DNA of 36,881 nt from Hyphomicrobiales bacterium (lineage in GTDB: Bacteria; Pseudomonadota; Alphaproteobacteria; Rhizobiales; JAKSCL01): assembly GCA_022360615.1 (NCBI GenBank), contig JAKSCL010000149.1:1-36881 (forward strand), in the 5' to 3' direction. Shown here in pieces: positions 8,617-20,418 of this stretch (its first letter is position 1; every line of letters begins with the position of its first letter). A program made the position numbers and the translations under genes. The notes beneath the pieces were generated by a model. It had not been told where the DNA came from. It saw only the letters and a program-made list of their open reading frames with translations, and did not search any database.

Positions 8617-9732
8617 ATGCCAGCACTTGCATATATGTCCGGAAACTGGGCCAGTCCGCTACCGGGGGTCAGCGTCGATCAGCCCGCGCGGCGCTCGTTC
8701 GGCATCCATACGATCGATTTCGACAACCGCTCGGTCGCTGTCATCCAGCCAGACCTCAGCCAGAAGCCGTTTTGCGCGCTGACCCGGTTCCAAAAGCAGG
8801 GGGACGCCGGGTCCAAGGCGCGCTTGCTTGTCATACCCCCGCTTTCCGGACACTTCGGGTTCCTGTTCCGCGACCTGGTTCTTGAAATGCTCTCGGACAG
8901 CGACGTGATCGTCGCCGACTGGATCAATCCCCGCTACGTCCCCGCCGCCGCAGGGCGGTTCCGCCTCGATGACAATATCGCCTATGTCGTTGACATGATT
9001 CGGGAACTGGGCGGGGGCATGCATGTCCTAGGGATGTGCCAAGGGGCTATCCCGGCTCTGGCGGCCGCGGCCATTCTTGCAAAAGCGGATGACGCCGCCG
9101 CGCCGCGGTCGCTTGTCCTCTTCGCGGCACCCATCGATCCGACCGCGAATCCCACGAGGGTCGTCAGACTCGTCCGCGAACGGTCACTCGACTGGTTCGA
9201 ACGCCATGTTTTCACGACCGTTTACGGCGATTACCCCGGGGCCGGCAGGCGCGTCTATCCGGCGCAATTCCAGTTTTCGGCGCTGATGGCCTATCTCATG
9301 CGGCATCTTGCGCAACGCGGGGAACTCTTGGACAAGATCCTCAAGGATGATGGTGCCGATCCGGTCCAATTCCCCTTTCTCAATGCCTATGCTTCGGTCA
9401 TGGATCTGCCGTCTGAGTGGTTCCTCGACAATGTCCGTCACGTTTTTCACGAACGGGCCGTGGCACGGAACCGGTTCCGCTGGCGGGGGCGGCCTGTCGA
9501 TTTCTCCGCCATCCGCAAGACAGCTCTCATGACCGTCGAGGGTGAACTGGATGATGTCGCGGCACCCGGACAGACATCGGCTGCTCACGCCCTTTGTCCG
9601 CACATCCCGGATGAAAAACGTGACCGATACGTGCTTCCGGGAAGCGGCCACTTCTCAACCTTTCACGGACATCTTTGGCGCGACCGGGTTGCGCCGCGGC
9701 TCCGCGCGTTTATCGCCCGCGCGGATGCGTGA
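8617..9732 (+). CDS. Intracellular polyhydroxyalkanoate depolymerase-like protein (PhaZ family, alpha/beta hydrolase with Cys nucleophile)
   Basis: HVLGMCQGAIPALAAAA nucleophile elbow, VEGELDDVAAPGQTSAAH, GSGHFSTFHGHLWRDRVAPRLRAFI. Start placed at MPALAYMSGNW. Confidence 0.8.
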   Translation: MPALAYMSGNWASPLPGVSVDQPARRSFGIHTIDFDNRSVAVIQPDLSQKPFCALTRFQKQGDAGSKARLLVIPPLSGHFGFLFRDLVLEMLSDSDVIVADWINPRYVPAAAGRFRLDDNIAYVVDMIRELGGGMHVLGMCQGAIPALAAAAILAKADDAAAPRSLVLFAAPIDPTANPTRVVRLVRERSLDWFERHVFTTVYGDYPGAGRRVYPAQFQFSALMAYLMRHLAQRGELLDKILKDDGADPVQFPFLNAYASVMDLPSEWFLDNVRHVFHERAVARNRFRWRGRPVDFSAIRKTALMTVEGELDDVAAPGQTSAAHALCPHIPDEKRDRYVLPGSGHFSTFHGHLWRDRVAPRLRAFIARADA

Positions 9733-9855
9733 AGACGGCGGTCTGAGCGGCGCCAAGCGGTCCGGCCACCGTTTTGAAAACGCCGTTGACGTGCATCATC
9801 GCGGTCAGGCGCAGATTCATGCAGTCTTGCTAAAGAATGCGCAGTCGAATGGAGT

Positions 9856-11775
9856 TTGAGCGAAGTGCCTTCCGATCCAGGAAAGAAAGGCGCGGACAAT
9901 CGGAACAGCGGATGGATGTTTGCGCTGTTCGCGCTCATGGCTCTCATTTTGTCGTTTTCCCTCTTCCTCCTGGAGCCGGCCGAACGCGTTCAAGAACTGC
10001 CCTATACCGAAATCAAGCAGATGATCCGCGATGGTGAGGTCTCCGGGGCCTTGCTTGAGGAATATGCGATCACGGTGACGGCCGCCGCACCGGATGGGGC
10101 CGGTCAGCACCAATACCGCGCGGTGACGCCCGCCCAGGGCGACCCGGACCTGTTGCCTTTGCTTGAGAGCCAGGGTGTCGCGATCACGGCGCGTGAGCCG
10201 GAAGGCATGTCGGTGTTCGCCTACATCCTCCCATGGCTCCTGATCCTTGGCGCTTATCTCTGGCTGCATAGCCGGATCGCTGGCGGCATCGGCGGTCCAG
10301 GTGCCGGCGGCCTTGGCGGGATCTTTTCCGGACGTTTTTCAAAACCAAGCGAACTAAAGACGGGTATCACCTTCGGCAATGTCGCCGGGCAGGACGAAGC
10401 GAAACGTGAAGTTGCCGAACTGGTTGAGTTCCTGCGCGAGCCCGACCGGTTCCGCCGCGTCGGTGCGGAGGTCCCGCACGGTGTGCTTTTGATGGGCCCG
10501 CCGGGCACCGGAAAAACGCTTCTTGCAAAGGCTCTCGCCGGAGAGGCCGACGTGCCGTTTTTCTCCACCTCCGGGTCGGAGTTCATCGAGGTTTTCGTGG
10601 GTGTTGGCGCGGGCCGGGTCCGCAGGATGTTCGAGGCGGCCCGCAATGCCGCGCCAGCAATCATCTTCATCGACGAGTTGGACAGCATCGGACGCACACG
10701 CGGCACCGGCCTCGGCGGCGGGCACGACGAGCGCGAACAGACATTGAACCAGATCCTCGCCGAGCTTGACGGTTTCAAGGGCAAGGAGGCCGTCGTCGTG
10801 CTTGCGGCAACGAACAGGCCGGACGTGCTCGATCCTGCCTTGCTGCGTCCCGGCCGGTTCGACCGCCATGTCACACTCAATCTTCCCGACAAGACCGCGC
10901 GGCGCGCGATCCTCGACATTCACGCCAAGGGCATGCCCCTGGCGAACATGCACGATCTCGACACAATTTCCGCCGGAACACCGGGTTTCTCAGGCGCCGA
11001 TTTGAAAAACCTCCTGAACGAAGCAGCGATCGGCGCCGCGCGGCGCCACAGCACGACGATCACGGCCAACGACCTGGAAGAGGCGCGCGACAAGGTCATG
11101 GTGGGAACGGTGCGGACCCTGGCCATCCGGCCAGAAGAACGTCATCGCCTCGCCGTTCACGAAGCCGGACACACGGCTGCGGCCTATTTCACGCCCGAGG
11201 CAGACACGCTTTACAAGGTCACGATCATCCCGCGGGGACGGACTCTCGGCGGGACGCACATGCTGAGCAAGGAAGAGCGTCACACCCTTCCTGAGGACTA
11301 TTTGCGCGCGCAGCTTGTTACCCTCCTTGCCGGACGCGCCGCGGAGAAGCTGCTGATCGGCTCGGTCAGTTCCGGCGCCGACGATGATATCCGCCGCGCC
11401 ACGGAGATCGCCCGGTCCATGGTGTCCAGGTGGGGCATGAACGAGGTGTTAGGGCCGGTCGATCTTCGCCAGCGCGAAGACCACCCCTTCCTCGGACAGA
11501 CCATCGCCCAGCCGCGCGAACATGCCGATGCCACGGCCGCGGAGGTCGACCGGGCGGTTATGTCGCTTTTGCGGGAGGGCGGGGACGCGGCGGCAAATAT
11601 CATAAAACAGCACAAGGGTGCGGTCGAATACCTGGTTCGGGAGTTGGAATCGAAGGAAGTCCTCGATTTCGACCAGATCCGCCATTGCCTGGAGTCCGGT
11701 GGAAAGGTCAAAACCCTGGACCGGCGACGTGACCGGACGCAGAAGCCATCAAGCGGTTCCACGCCGTCAGCTTGA
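9856..11775 (+). CDS. ftsH: FtsH-family ATP-dependent zinc metalloprotease (probable accessory paralogue), TTG start
   Basis: Two N-terminal TM segments, GPPGTGKT Walker A, IIFIDELD Walker B, FVGVGA pore loop, SRH ATNRPDVLDPALLRPGRFDR, HEAGH zinc motif and downstream Asp (SSGADDDIRRAT). Confidence 0.93.
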   Translation: MSEVPSDPGKKGADNRNSGWMFALFALMALILSFSLFLLEPAERVQELPYTEIKQMIRDGEVSGALLEEYAITVTAAAPDGAGQHQYRAVTPAQGDPDLLPLLESQGVAITAREPEGMSVFAYILPWLLILGAYLWLHSRIAGGIGGPGAGGLGGIFSGRFSKPSELKTGITFGNVAGQDEAKREVAELVEFLREPDRFRRVGAEVPHGVLLMGPPGTGKTLLAKALAGEADVPFFSTSGSEFIEVFVGVGAGRVRRMFEAARNAAPAIIFIDELDSIGRTRGTGLGGGHDEREQTLNQILAELDGFKGKEAVVVLAATNRPDVLDPALLRPGRFDRHVTLNLPDKTARRAILDIHAKGMPLANMHDLDTISAGTPGFSGADLKNLLNEAAIGAARRHSTTITANDLEEARDKVMVGTVRTLAIRPEERHRLAVHEAGHTAAAYFTPEADTLYKVTIIPRGRTLGGTHMLSKEERHTLPEDYLRAQLVTLLAGRAAEKLLIGSVSSGADDDIRRATEIARSMVSRWGMNEVLGPVDLRQREDHPFLGQTIAQPREHADATAAEVDRAVMSLLREGGDAAANIIKQHKGAVEYLVRELESKEVLDFDQIRHCLESGGKVKTLDRRRDRTQKPSSGSTPSA

Positions 11776-11874
11776 AGCAATTCCGCTTTTCTTTGAGTCG
11801 CTCAGTTGCTCTAAGTCCGTGTTTTGTCGCAAATCCGGGCGGAAAACCGGTCTCCAGTTTTTCTGGATTTGCTC
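11776..11874. repeat. Putative ~100-bp intergenic palindromic repeat of the type dispersed in Rhizobiales genomes
   Basis: Ends agcaattcc ... ggatttgct (imperfect inverted); internal perfect 8-bp arms GCAAATCC (11829-11836)/GGATTTGC (11865-11872), hairpin CCAGtttttCTGG, core GGGCGGAAAACCGG. Resembles remembered Rhizobiales repeats; no second copy was noticed in this window. Confidence 0.5.
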
Positions 11875-11947
11875 CGGAAGAAGCGCAAAGGTCTCCGGGC
11901 CTTGGAGCTGGCTTCCGGTCAATCCGAACCGGCATTCACCAGAAGCC

Positions 11948-12236
11948 CTAACGATCCTGCGGCCGGTACCGCATCGCGCCCCAGCGCTTCGGTTTTTCGG
12001 CGCGCCGCACCGTCACGCCGGCGTCCGCCAGGAACCGCGCGGCTGCATCGAGCGCGGCATCGGCGGTCTTACGGTCGTACGCGGTCATTGTGAGCTGGAC
12101 CGCGCCGGTGCGGGTCATCATAAAGGGCTGAAAACCGGGCGGACCGCCGTCCTGGTTCCCGCACAGGTCGAGATACAGTTCTTCGAGTTCGTCAAAGGGG
12201 ACGGTCCAGCACCACCCCCGGATCGTTCTCCGTTTA
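11948..12236 (-). pseudogene. Unlisted small open frame or degenerate gene; conventional start only at 12121 (57 aa)
   Basis: The frame reads RRTIRGWCWTVPFDELEELYLDLCGNQDGGPPGFQPFMMTRTGAVQLTMTAYDRKTADAALDAAARFLADAGVTVRRAEKPKRWGAMRYRPQDR*. It is protein-like upstream of the first ATG, but no ATG/GTG/TTG is available before the in-frame TGA. Confidence 0.4.
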
Positions 12237-12396
12237 AGAAAGATGGGACTCCTCGCAATTATTAGGGAGAGTGTTCAGGGCAGCCGCTTTCCCACTCAGG
12301 CGGCCGGGGCGCTTGTCACCCGCGTGATCTTCCCATTGCCGCGCGATTCGATTATCGAGGGCCGAGATTAAATGGTCAGAATGACGGAAGGTGGCC

Positions 12397-13059
12397 ATGT
12401 TTGACTTTGCCGATGCGCGCATGCGCATGATCGAATCCCAGCTCCGGCCAAACCGCGTGACCCAACCTGACGTCGTCCGCGCTTTTTCCCTCATCCCACG
12501 CGAGCGTTTCGTGCCCAAGAGCCGCCGTTCGATGGCCTATGCGGATGAGGCGATTGCAATTGGCAGCGGCGTCCATCCACGTTTTCTCAACCCGGCCATG
12601 GTGACGGCGCGGCTCATTCAGGCGCTCGAACTCAACAACGATTCGCTTGTTCTCGTTGTGGGTGCTGGAACGGGCTACAGCAGTGCGGTCCTTGCTGAAA
12701 TCGCGGGGTCCGTCATCGGACTTGAAGACGATGCCGAGATGGCGTCGCAAGCAAGCGATCTTCTCTCTGAGCTTGAACTCTCCAACACGGTGATCGTCGA
12801 TGGCCCGCTTCAAGGCGGTCTGCCCGATCAGGGTCCGTTCGACGGCATTCTCATCGATGGCGCGGTCGAAACCGTTCCCGAAACGCTGTTTGAACAGCTC
12901 AAGGAGGGCGGGCGTCTAGCAACGGTCGAGGGCATGCCGCCCTACAGCCGCGCCGTTCTTTATGAAAAGATCGGAGATGATGTGTCGCGGCGCGCGCTCT
13001 TTGAGGCGAGCTCAAAACCGTTGCCCGGTTTTGAGCGTGCGCATGCCTTTGAATTCTAA
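12397..13059 (+). CDS. Divergent protein-L-isoaspartate O-methyltransferase (Pcm)-family protein
   Basis: MFDFADARMRMIESQLRPN...VLVVGAGTGYSSAVLAEIAG SAM motif, GILIDGAVE; located upstream of tolC. Confidence 0.85.
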   Translation: MFDFADARMRMIESQLRPNRVTQPDVVRAFSLIPRERFVPKSRRSMAYADEAIAIGSGVHPRFLNPAMVTARLIQALELNNDSLVLVVGAGTGYSSAVLAEIAGSVIGLEDDAEMASQASDLLSELELSNTVIVDGPLQGGLPDQGPFDGILIDGAVETVPETLFEQLKEGGRLATVEGMPPYSRAVLYEKIGDDVSRRALFEASSKPLPGFERAHAFEF

Positions 13060-13320
13060 GGGCATTACGGATTTCCGCAATATTGCCCGATGAGAGTGTC
13101 CAAGGGGTGATGCGGAATAGTCGCACAAAAGAAAAATATTGTTGCCAGCGTCGCGCCTAGGCAGCATGGACGGTGGCAAGCAAGGCTGCGGTCGCTTATA
13201 ACGGCCACTCGCGGCCAACGAAAAGACCTGCAGATCAAACGGGTGTTCAAAGGGAGCGAGCGGCAAACGTGAACCGGCGGATTTGCCGTTGATCCCGCCA
13301 AACTGTGATATCGGTGTCGT

Positions 13321-14685
13321 ATGCGAAGGTTCAGCCTTGTTTTCCTGGTTGCGGCTGTCTGCTGCGGTCCGTCCGCGGTCTGGGCCGACACGCTTACATC
13401 CGCACTTTCCGCCGCGTACCGGAACAACCCGAGTTTGAATGCCGCGCGTGCGGACTTGCGGGCCACCGATGAAGGCGTCCCGCAAGCAAGGGCCAATCTC
13501 AGACCTTTCGTGAGCGGAAGCACGCAGTACGGTTACAGCTACTCCCGAACCGAATCATCCGGTTTAACAACTGAGTCCCACTCGGACCCGCTCACATTCA
13601 ACCTGTCCGTGTCCCAAAACGTTTTCACCGGTTTTCAGACCCGGAACGCGATTCGCGGTGCGGAATCGGCGGTCCTGGGCGGACGGCAGGATTTGATCCA
13701 AGCCGAGCAGACAGTTCTTTTGGATGCGGCGACAGCTTATATGGACGTTGTGCGCGACCAGGCGCTCGTCGAGCTCAATCAGCAAAACGTCGAAGTGCTG
13801 CGCGAAGAACTGCGCTCGACCCGCGACCGGTTCGAGGTCGGCGAGGTCACACGCACCGATGTGGCGCAGGCCGAATCGCGCGTCAGCGAAGGCATCGGCA
13901 ATCTCAGAACCGCAGAAGGCAATCTTGCCTCATCGAGGGCCACCTACCAGGACATCATCGGAAAGATGCCCGGACAGTTGGTGTTCCCGCGCGCCCTGGG
14001 CTCTACCACCCCGCCCACGCTGGAATCGGCACTTGGTACTGCGGCGGCGCAGCATCCGGCAATCCTGTCCGCCAAACATGGCGTCGAGACTGCTGAGTAC
14101 AACATCAAGGAGCTTACAGGCCAATTGCTTCCGACCCTCACCGTAGAGGCAACTGCGTCGCGGACCTACGATGTCAGCGACACCATCGACGACAGCGAAG
14201 CTTTCGAAATCACCGGCAACCTAAACATCCCCCTTTACCAGCAAGGCCTCGTGTCTTCGCAAGTCCGTCAGGCGAAGCATCAACGCACCAGCGCCCAGTT
14301 GTCGCTTGACGATGCCCGGCGGCAAATTCGGTCGGATGTGACCTCAAGCTGGGCCACTCTTGAAGCCACCAAAGGCGAGATTCTTGCCGATGTTGCCCAG
14401 ATCAAGGCCGCCGAACTGGCGCTTGAAGGGGTGCGGGAGGAAGAGCGTGTGGGCCAGCGTACGACGCTCGATGTGCTCGATGCTCAGCAAGAAGTGCTCG
14501 ACGCACGCACCAACCTCGTCTCTTCCCAGAGAGACCGCGTCGTCGCGGCGTTTAGCCTCATGTCGGCGATGGGTCAGCTAACCGCCGCAAAACTGCGCTT
14601 ACCTGTGCAAATCTACGACCCGACCGTGAACTATGAAGCCGTTCGCGATAAATGGTTCGGATTACGCACAGGGCAGGGGAATTAA
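13321..14685 (+). CDS. tolC: TolC-family outer membrane efflux protein
   Basis: Signal peptide, DTLTSALSAAYRNNPSLNAARA, repeated OEP helices, RTTLDVLDAQQEVLDARTNLVSSQRD. Confidence 0.92.
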   Translation: MRRFSLVFLVAAVCCGPSAVWADTLTSALSAAYRNNPSLNAARADLRATDEGVPQARANLRPFVSGSTQYGYSYSRTESSGLTTESHSDPLTFNLSVSQNVFTGFQTRNAIRGAESAVLGGRQDLIQAEQTVLLDAATAYMDVVRDQALVELNQQNVEVLREELRSTRDRFEVGEVTRTDVAQAESRVSEGIGNLRTAEGNLASSRATYQDIIGKMPGQLVFPRALGSTTPPTLESALGTAAAQHPAILSAKHGVETAEYNIKELTGQLLPTLTVEATASRTYDVSDTIDDSEAFEITGNLNIPLYQQGLVSSQVRQAKHQRTSAQLSLDDARRQIRSDVTSSWATLEATKGEILADVAQIKAAELALEGVREEERVGQRTTLDVLDAQQEVLDARTNLVSSQRDRVVAAFSLMSAMGQLTAAKLRLPVQIYDPTVNYEAVRDKWFGLRTGQGN

Positions 14686-14707
14686 GCGTCGCAATCCTGG
14701 ACGCTTA
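14683..14707 (+). terminator. Possible terminator hairpin TAAGCGTC-gcaatcctg-GACGCTTA
   Basis: Perfect 8-bp stem starting at the tolC stop codon; no clear U-tract. Confidence 0.35.
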
Positions 14708-14794
14708 TTCGGCTCACTGCTAGGCTTTCGTAAGCGATTCTCGATTCAGGTCGGTCGGGACTCTGCCCTTTGATGCGGTGACATAGGGCTTAAA

Positions 14795-15553
14795 ATGAGT
14801 GCAGTGGAGCAGGCGAAAGAGCCGTCGATGGAGGAGATTCTCGCCTCTATCCGGCGAATCATTTCCGAAGATGACAGTGGCGGCAAGTCTGCGGAGGAGC
14901 CTAAGGCAAAGGCGCCCGAACCAGCCGAGCCCGAGGCGGTTGAGGCTGTCGGCGCGGCCATGGAGATGGCCGCCGAGGATGAGGGCGAGGTCCCCGATCT
15001 CGGTCAGGATTCGGTCGATGCGCTTTTCGATGAACCGGTGGAGGACGATCTCGCAAGCGAAGTGGATACCGACGCTCCTGACATCGAGGCCGGCACCGCA
15101 GAGCCTGAAGATGTTTTCGAACTCTCGCAAAACGATATCGTCGAGGATGACACCGAGAACACGCGCGTTACGCAACCGGATATCGATGATGTCTGCTTCG
15201 ATGAGGACAACAACACCCTGGAAACGGGTGACGCGGATTTTGGCGCCGCCGCCGCTGAAGAGCCCGAACCGGCTTTAGCGGCGGAGCCCGATTTCGAGCC
15301 GGCATCGGAACTGATGTCGCAACATGAAAGCAGCAGCACGTTGATGTCTGCGACGACCGATGCGGCTGTCAGCGCGGCCTTCGGCAATTTGGCGAATACG
15401 ATCCTTTCGAACAACGCCCGCACGCTTGAGGATCTCGTCAGGGAGATGCTCTCGCCGATGCTCAAGGCGTGGATTGACGAGAACCTTCCGACGCTTGTGG
15501 AACGGCTTGTACGCGAGGAAATCGAGCGCGTGGCACGCGGCGGCGGGCGCTGA
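14795..15553 (+). CDS. popZ: DUF2497/PopZ-like polar organizing protein
   Basis: N-terminal EPSMEEILASIRRIISED, acidic low-complexity middle, C-terminal TLEDLVREMLSPMLKAWIDENLPTLVERLVREEIERVARG; immediately upstream of valS. Confidence 0.85.
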   Translation: MSAVEQAKEPSMEEILASIRRIISEDDSGGKSAEEPKAKAPEPAEPEAVEAVGAAMEMAAEDEGEVPDLGQDSVDALFDEPVEDDLASEVDTDAPDIEAGTAEPEDVFELSQNDIVEDDTENTRVTQPDIDDVCFDEDNNTLETGDADFGAAAAEEPEPALAAEPDFEPASELMSQHESSSTLMSATTDAAVSAAFGNLANTILSNNARTLEDLVREMLSPMLKAWIDENLPTLVERLVREEIERVARGGGR

Positions 15554-15593
15554 CCCGGCAAAAAGGGAAAATTCGGCGCTGGCTGCGGGCCGG

Positions 15594-15609
15594 CACGGTT
15601 AAGACCGTG
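15594..15609 (+). terminator. Short hairpin CACGGT-taag-ACCGTG between popZ and valS
   Basis: Perfect 6-bp stem, T-rich stretch gcttttgttt about 10 nt downstream; weak. Confidence 0.25.
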
Positions 15610-15716
15610 ATCTCAGAGCTTTTGTTTGCAAGCGCTGCAGTTTACATCCCTTCTATTGACAAGGGTTGGACGCTTTGTTTGAAGCGGTCCTGACCGCTGT
15701 TGGACAAGCCAATTCC

Positions 15717-18422
<2,706 letters not shown>

Positions 18423-18653
18423 GCAAAAACCGCGCGCGTCGCGGTAACCATGTTCATCGCATCCCAAAGTATGTGACGAATATACAACGGTTGCGGCTGA
18501 ACTTCATCACCTGAACGTGAAATGCCGCGTTTGCGCCACAAATACGCGCGACCTCAGTTTATGTTGGTTGTCTGGATGCCACATAGCGTGAGGCGTGTGG
18601 CGGTTCCATAGGCCTATCGGATTATAACCAACACGAGTTGCAGCAAGGTCGGC

Positions 18654-20390
18654 GTGTCCATGAATGTAAGAACAACAATCATCGATAAGATGCGTCTGCC
18701 GAGCCGGCACGTGACGGAGGGGCCGCACCGCGCACCGCATCGTTCATACTATTATGCCATGGGTCTGACCCGTGAGCAGATCCATCAGCCCTTTGTTGGC
18801 GTCGCAAGCTGCTGGAATGAGGCTGCACCTTGCAATATCTCCCTCATGCGTCAGGCTCAGGCGGTCAAAAAGGGCGTGGCTGCGTCGAACGGCACACCGC
18901 GTGAGTTCTGCACCATTACGGTAACGGACGGTATCGCCATGGGCCACGAGGGTATGAAGTCCTCGCTGGTTTCACGCGACGTGATCACCGATTCGATTGA
19001 ACTCACCATGCGCGGGCATTGTTATGACGCGCTTGTCGGCCTTGCGGGCTGCGACAAGAGCCTGCCCGGCATGATGATGGCCATGTGCCGGCTCAACGTC
19101 CCGTCGATCTTCATCTATGGCGGTTCGATCCTGCCGGGAAATTTCCGCGGGCGTCCGGTCACCGTCCAAGACGTTTTTGAAGCCGTCGGCAAGCATTCGG
19201 TCGGCGACATGTCGCTGGAGGATCTGGAGGAACTGGAGCAGGTCGCTTGCCCGTCTGCCGGGTCATGCGGCGCACAGTTCACGGCCAATACCATGGCGAC
19301 CATTTCCGAGGCGATCGGGATCGCTCTGCCTTATTCGGCCGGCGCGCCAGCGCCCTATGAGTTGCGCGATCAGTTTTGCGCGCTGTCGGGCGAAAAGATC
19401 ATGGAACTGATCAGCCTGAATATCCGCCCGCGCGATATCGTGACGCGCAAAGCGCTTGAGAATGCCGCAACCGTCGTCGCCGCATCGGGCGGTTCGACGA
19501 ATGCGGGGCTTCATCTGCCCGCCATCGCACATGAATGCGGGATCGAATTCGATATTTTCGATGTCGCCGAAATTTTCAAGCGCACGCCCTATATCGCCGA
19601 CCTGAAGCCCGGCGGGCGCTATGTCGCAAAGGATCTGTTTGAGGTCGGCGGCATCCCGCTTTTGATGAAGACGCTCCTCGATGAGGGCTATCTGCACGGC
19701 GATTGCCTCACGGTCACCGGCCGTACCATCGCGGAAAACTTGGAAAACGTGGCCTGGAACCCGGACCAGGACGTCATCCGCCCGGCCGGCAATCCGATTA
19801 CGCCGACCGGCGGCGTCGTCGGCCTCAGGGGCAACCTGGCGCCCGATGGCGCAATCGTGAAGGTCGCGGGCATGTCGACACTCAAGTTCACCGGTCCGGC
19901 ACGTTGTTTCGATTCCGAAGAGGCGTGTTTTGAAGCCGTGAGCCGCAGGGAATACCAGGAAGGCGATGTCTTGGTGATTCGCTATGAAGGCCCCAAGGGC
20001 GGGCCTGGGATGCGGGAAATGCTGTCGACCACAGCGGCGCTATACGGCCAGGGCATGGGCGACAAGGTCGCGCTGATTACGGATGGCCGCTTCTCCGGCG
20101 CGACGCGTGGCTTTTGCATTGGCCATGTGGCGCCCGAGGCGGCTGAATGCGGCCCCATCGGGCTCCTGCGCGACGGCGACATCATCGAAATTGATGCAAT
20201 CGAAGGAAAACTCAACGTTAAGTTGAGCGATGTAGAGTTGGAGGAACGCAAAAGGAACTGGAAGCCGCGCGAGACGGGTTTCGGTTCGGGCGTCATCTGG
20301 AAGTTTGCGCAAACGGTCGGGTCGGCCCGGTATGGCGCCGTGACCCATCCTGGGGCGCGAGGCGAAAAATCAAGTTACGCGGATATCTGA
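18654..20390 (+). CDS. ilvD: Dihydroxy-acid dehydratase
   Basis: [69 protein letters not shown] start or ATG at 18660. Confidence 0.97.
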   Translation: MSMNVRTTIIDKMRLPSRHVTEGPHRAPHRSYYYAMGLTREQIHQPFVGVASCWNEAAPCNISLMRQAQAVKKGVAASNGTPREFCTITVTDGIAMGHEGMKSSLVSRDVITDSIELTMRGHCYDALVGLAGCDKSLPGMMMAMCRLNVPSIFIYGGSILPGNFRGRPVTVQDVFEAVGKHSVGDMSLEDLEELEQVACPSAGSCGAQFTANTMATISEAIGIALPYSAGAPAPYELRDQFCALSGEKIMELISLNIRPRDIVTRKALENAATVVAASGGSTNAGLHLPAIAHECGIEFDIFDVAEIFKRTPYIADLKPGGRYVAKDLFEVGGIPLLMKTLLDEGYLHGDCLTVTGRTIAENLENVAWNPDQDVIRPAGNPITPTGGVVGLRGNLAPDGAIVKVAGMSTLKFTGPARCFDSEEACFEAVSRREYQEGDVLVIRYEGPKGGPGMREMLSTTAALYGQGMGDKVALITDGRFSGATRGFCIGHVAPEAAECGPIGLLRDGDIIEIDAIEGKLNVKLSDVELEERKRNWKPRETGFGSGVIWKFAQTVGSARYGAVTHPGARGEKSSYADI

Positions 20391-20418
20391 AGGGACAGGG
20401 CCCAGATTTCTGCGAGCG

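Noticed and set aside
9770-9782. Palindrome CGTTTTGAAAACG before ftsH
   Set aside because: The central spacer is 1 nt and there is no supporting context; likely chance.
8337-12396. Integrative element inserted at tRNA-Asn
   Set aside because: No integrase gene and no repeated tRNA 3'-end (att-like) sequence was seen near 12.3 kb. An accessory origin remains possible, but a classical tRNA-site island is not supported.
15560-15716. T-box or amino-acid-sensing leader upstream of valS
   Set aside because: Only a short 6-bp stem is present; no T-box sequence or specifier-loop layout was seen, and T-boxes are not expected here.
18423-18653. Attenuator or leader peptide upstream of ilvD
   Set aside because: Only a short GC stem (18429-18445) was seen; no run of Ile/Leu/Val codons in a small upstream ORF was recognised.
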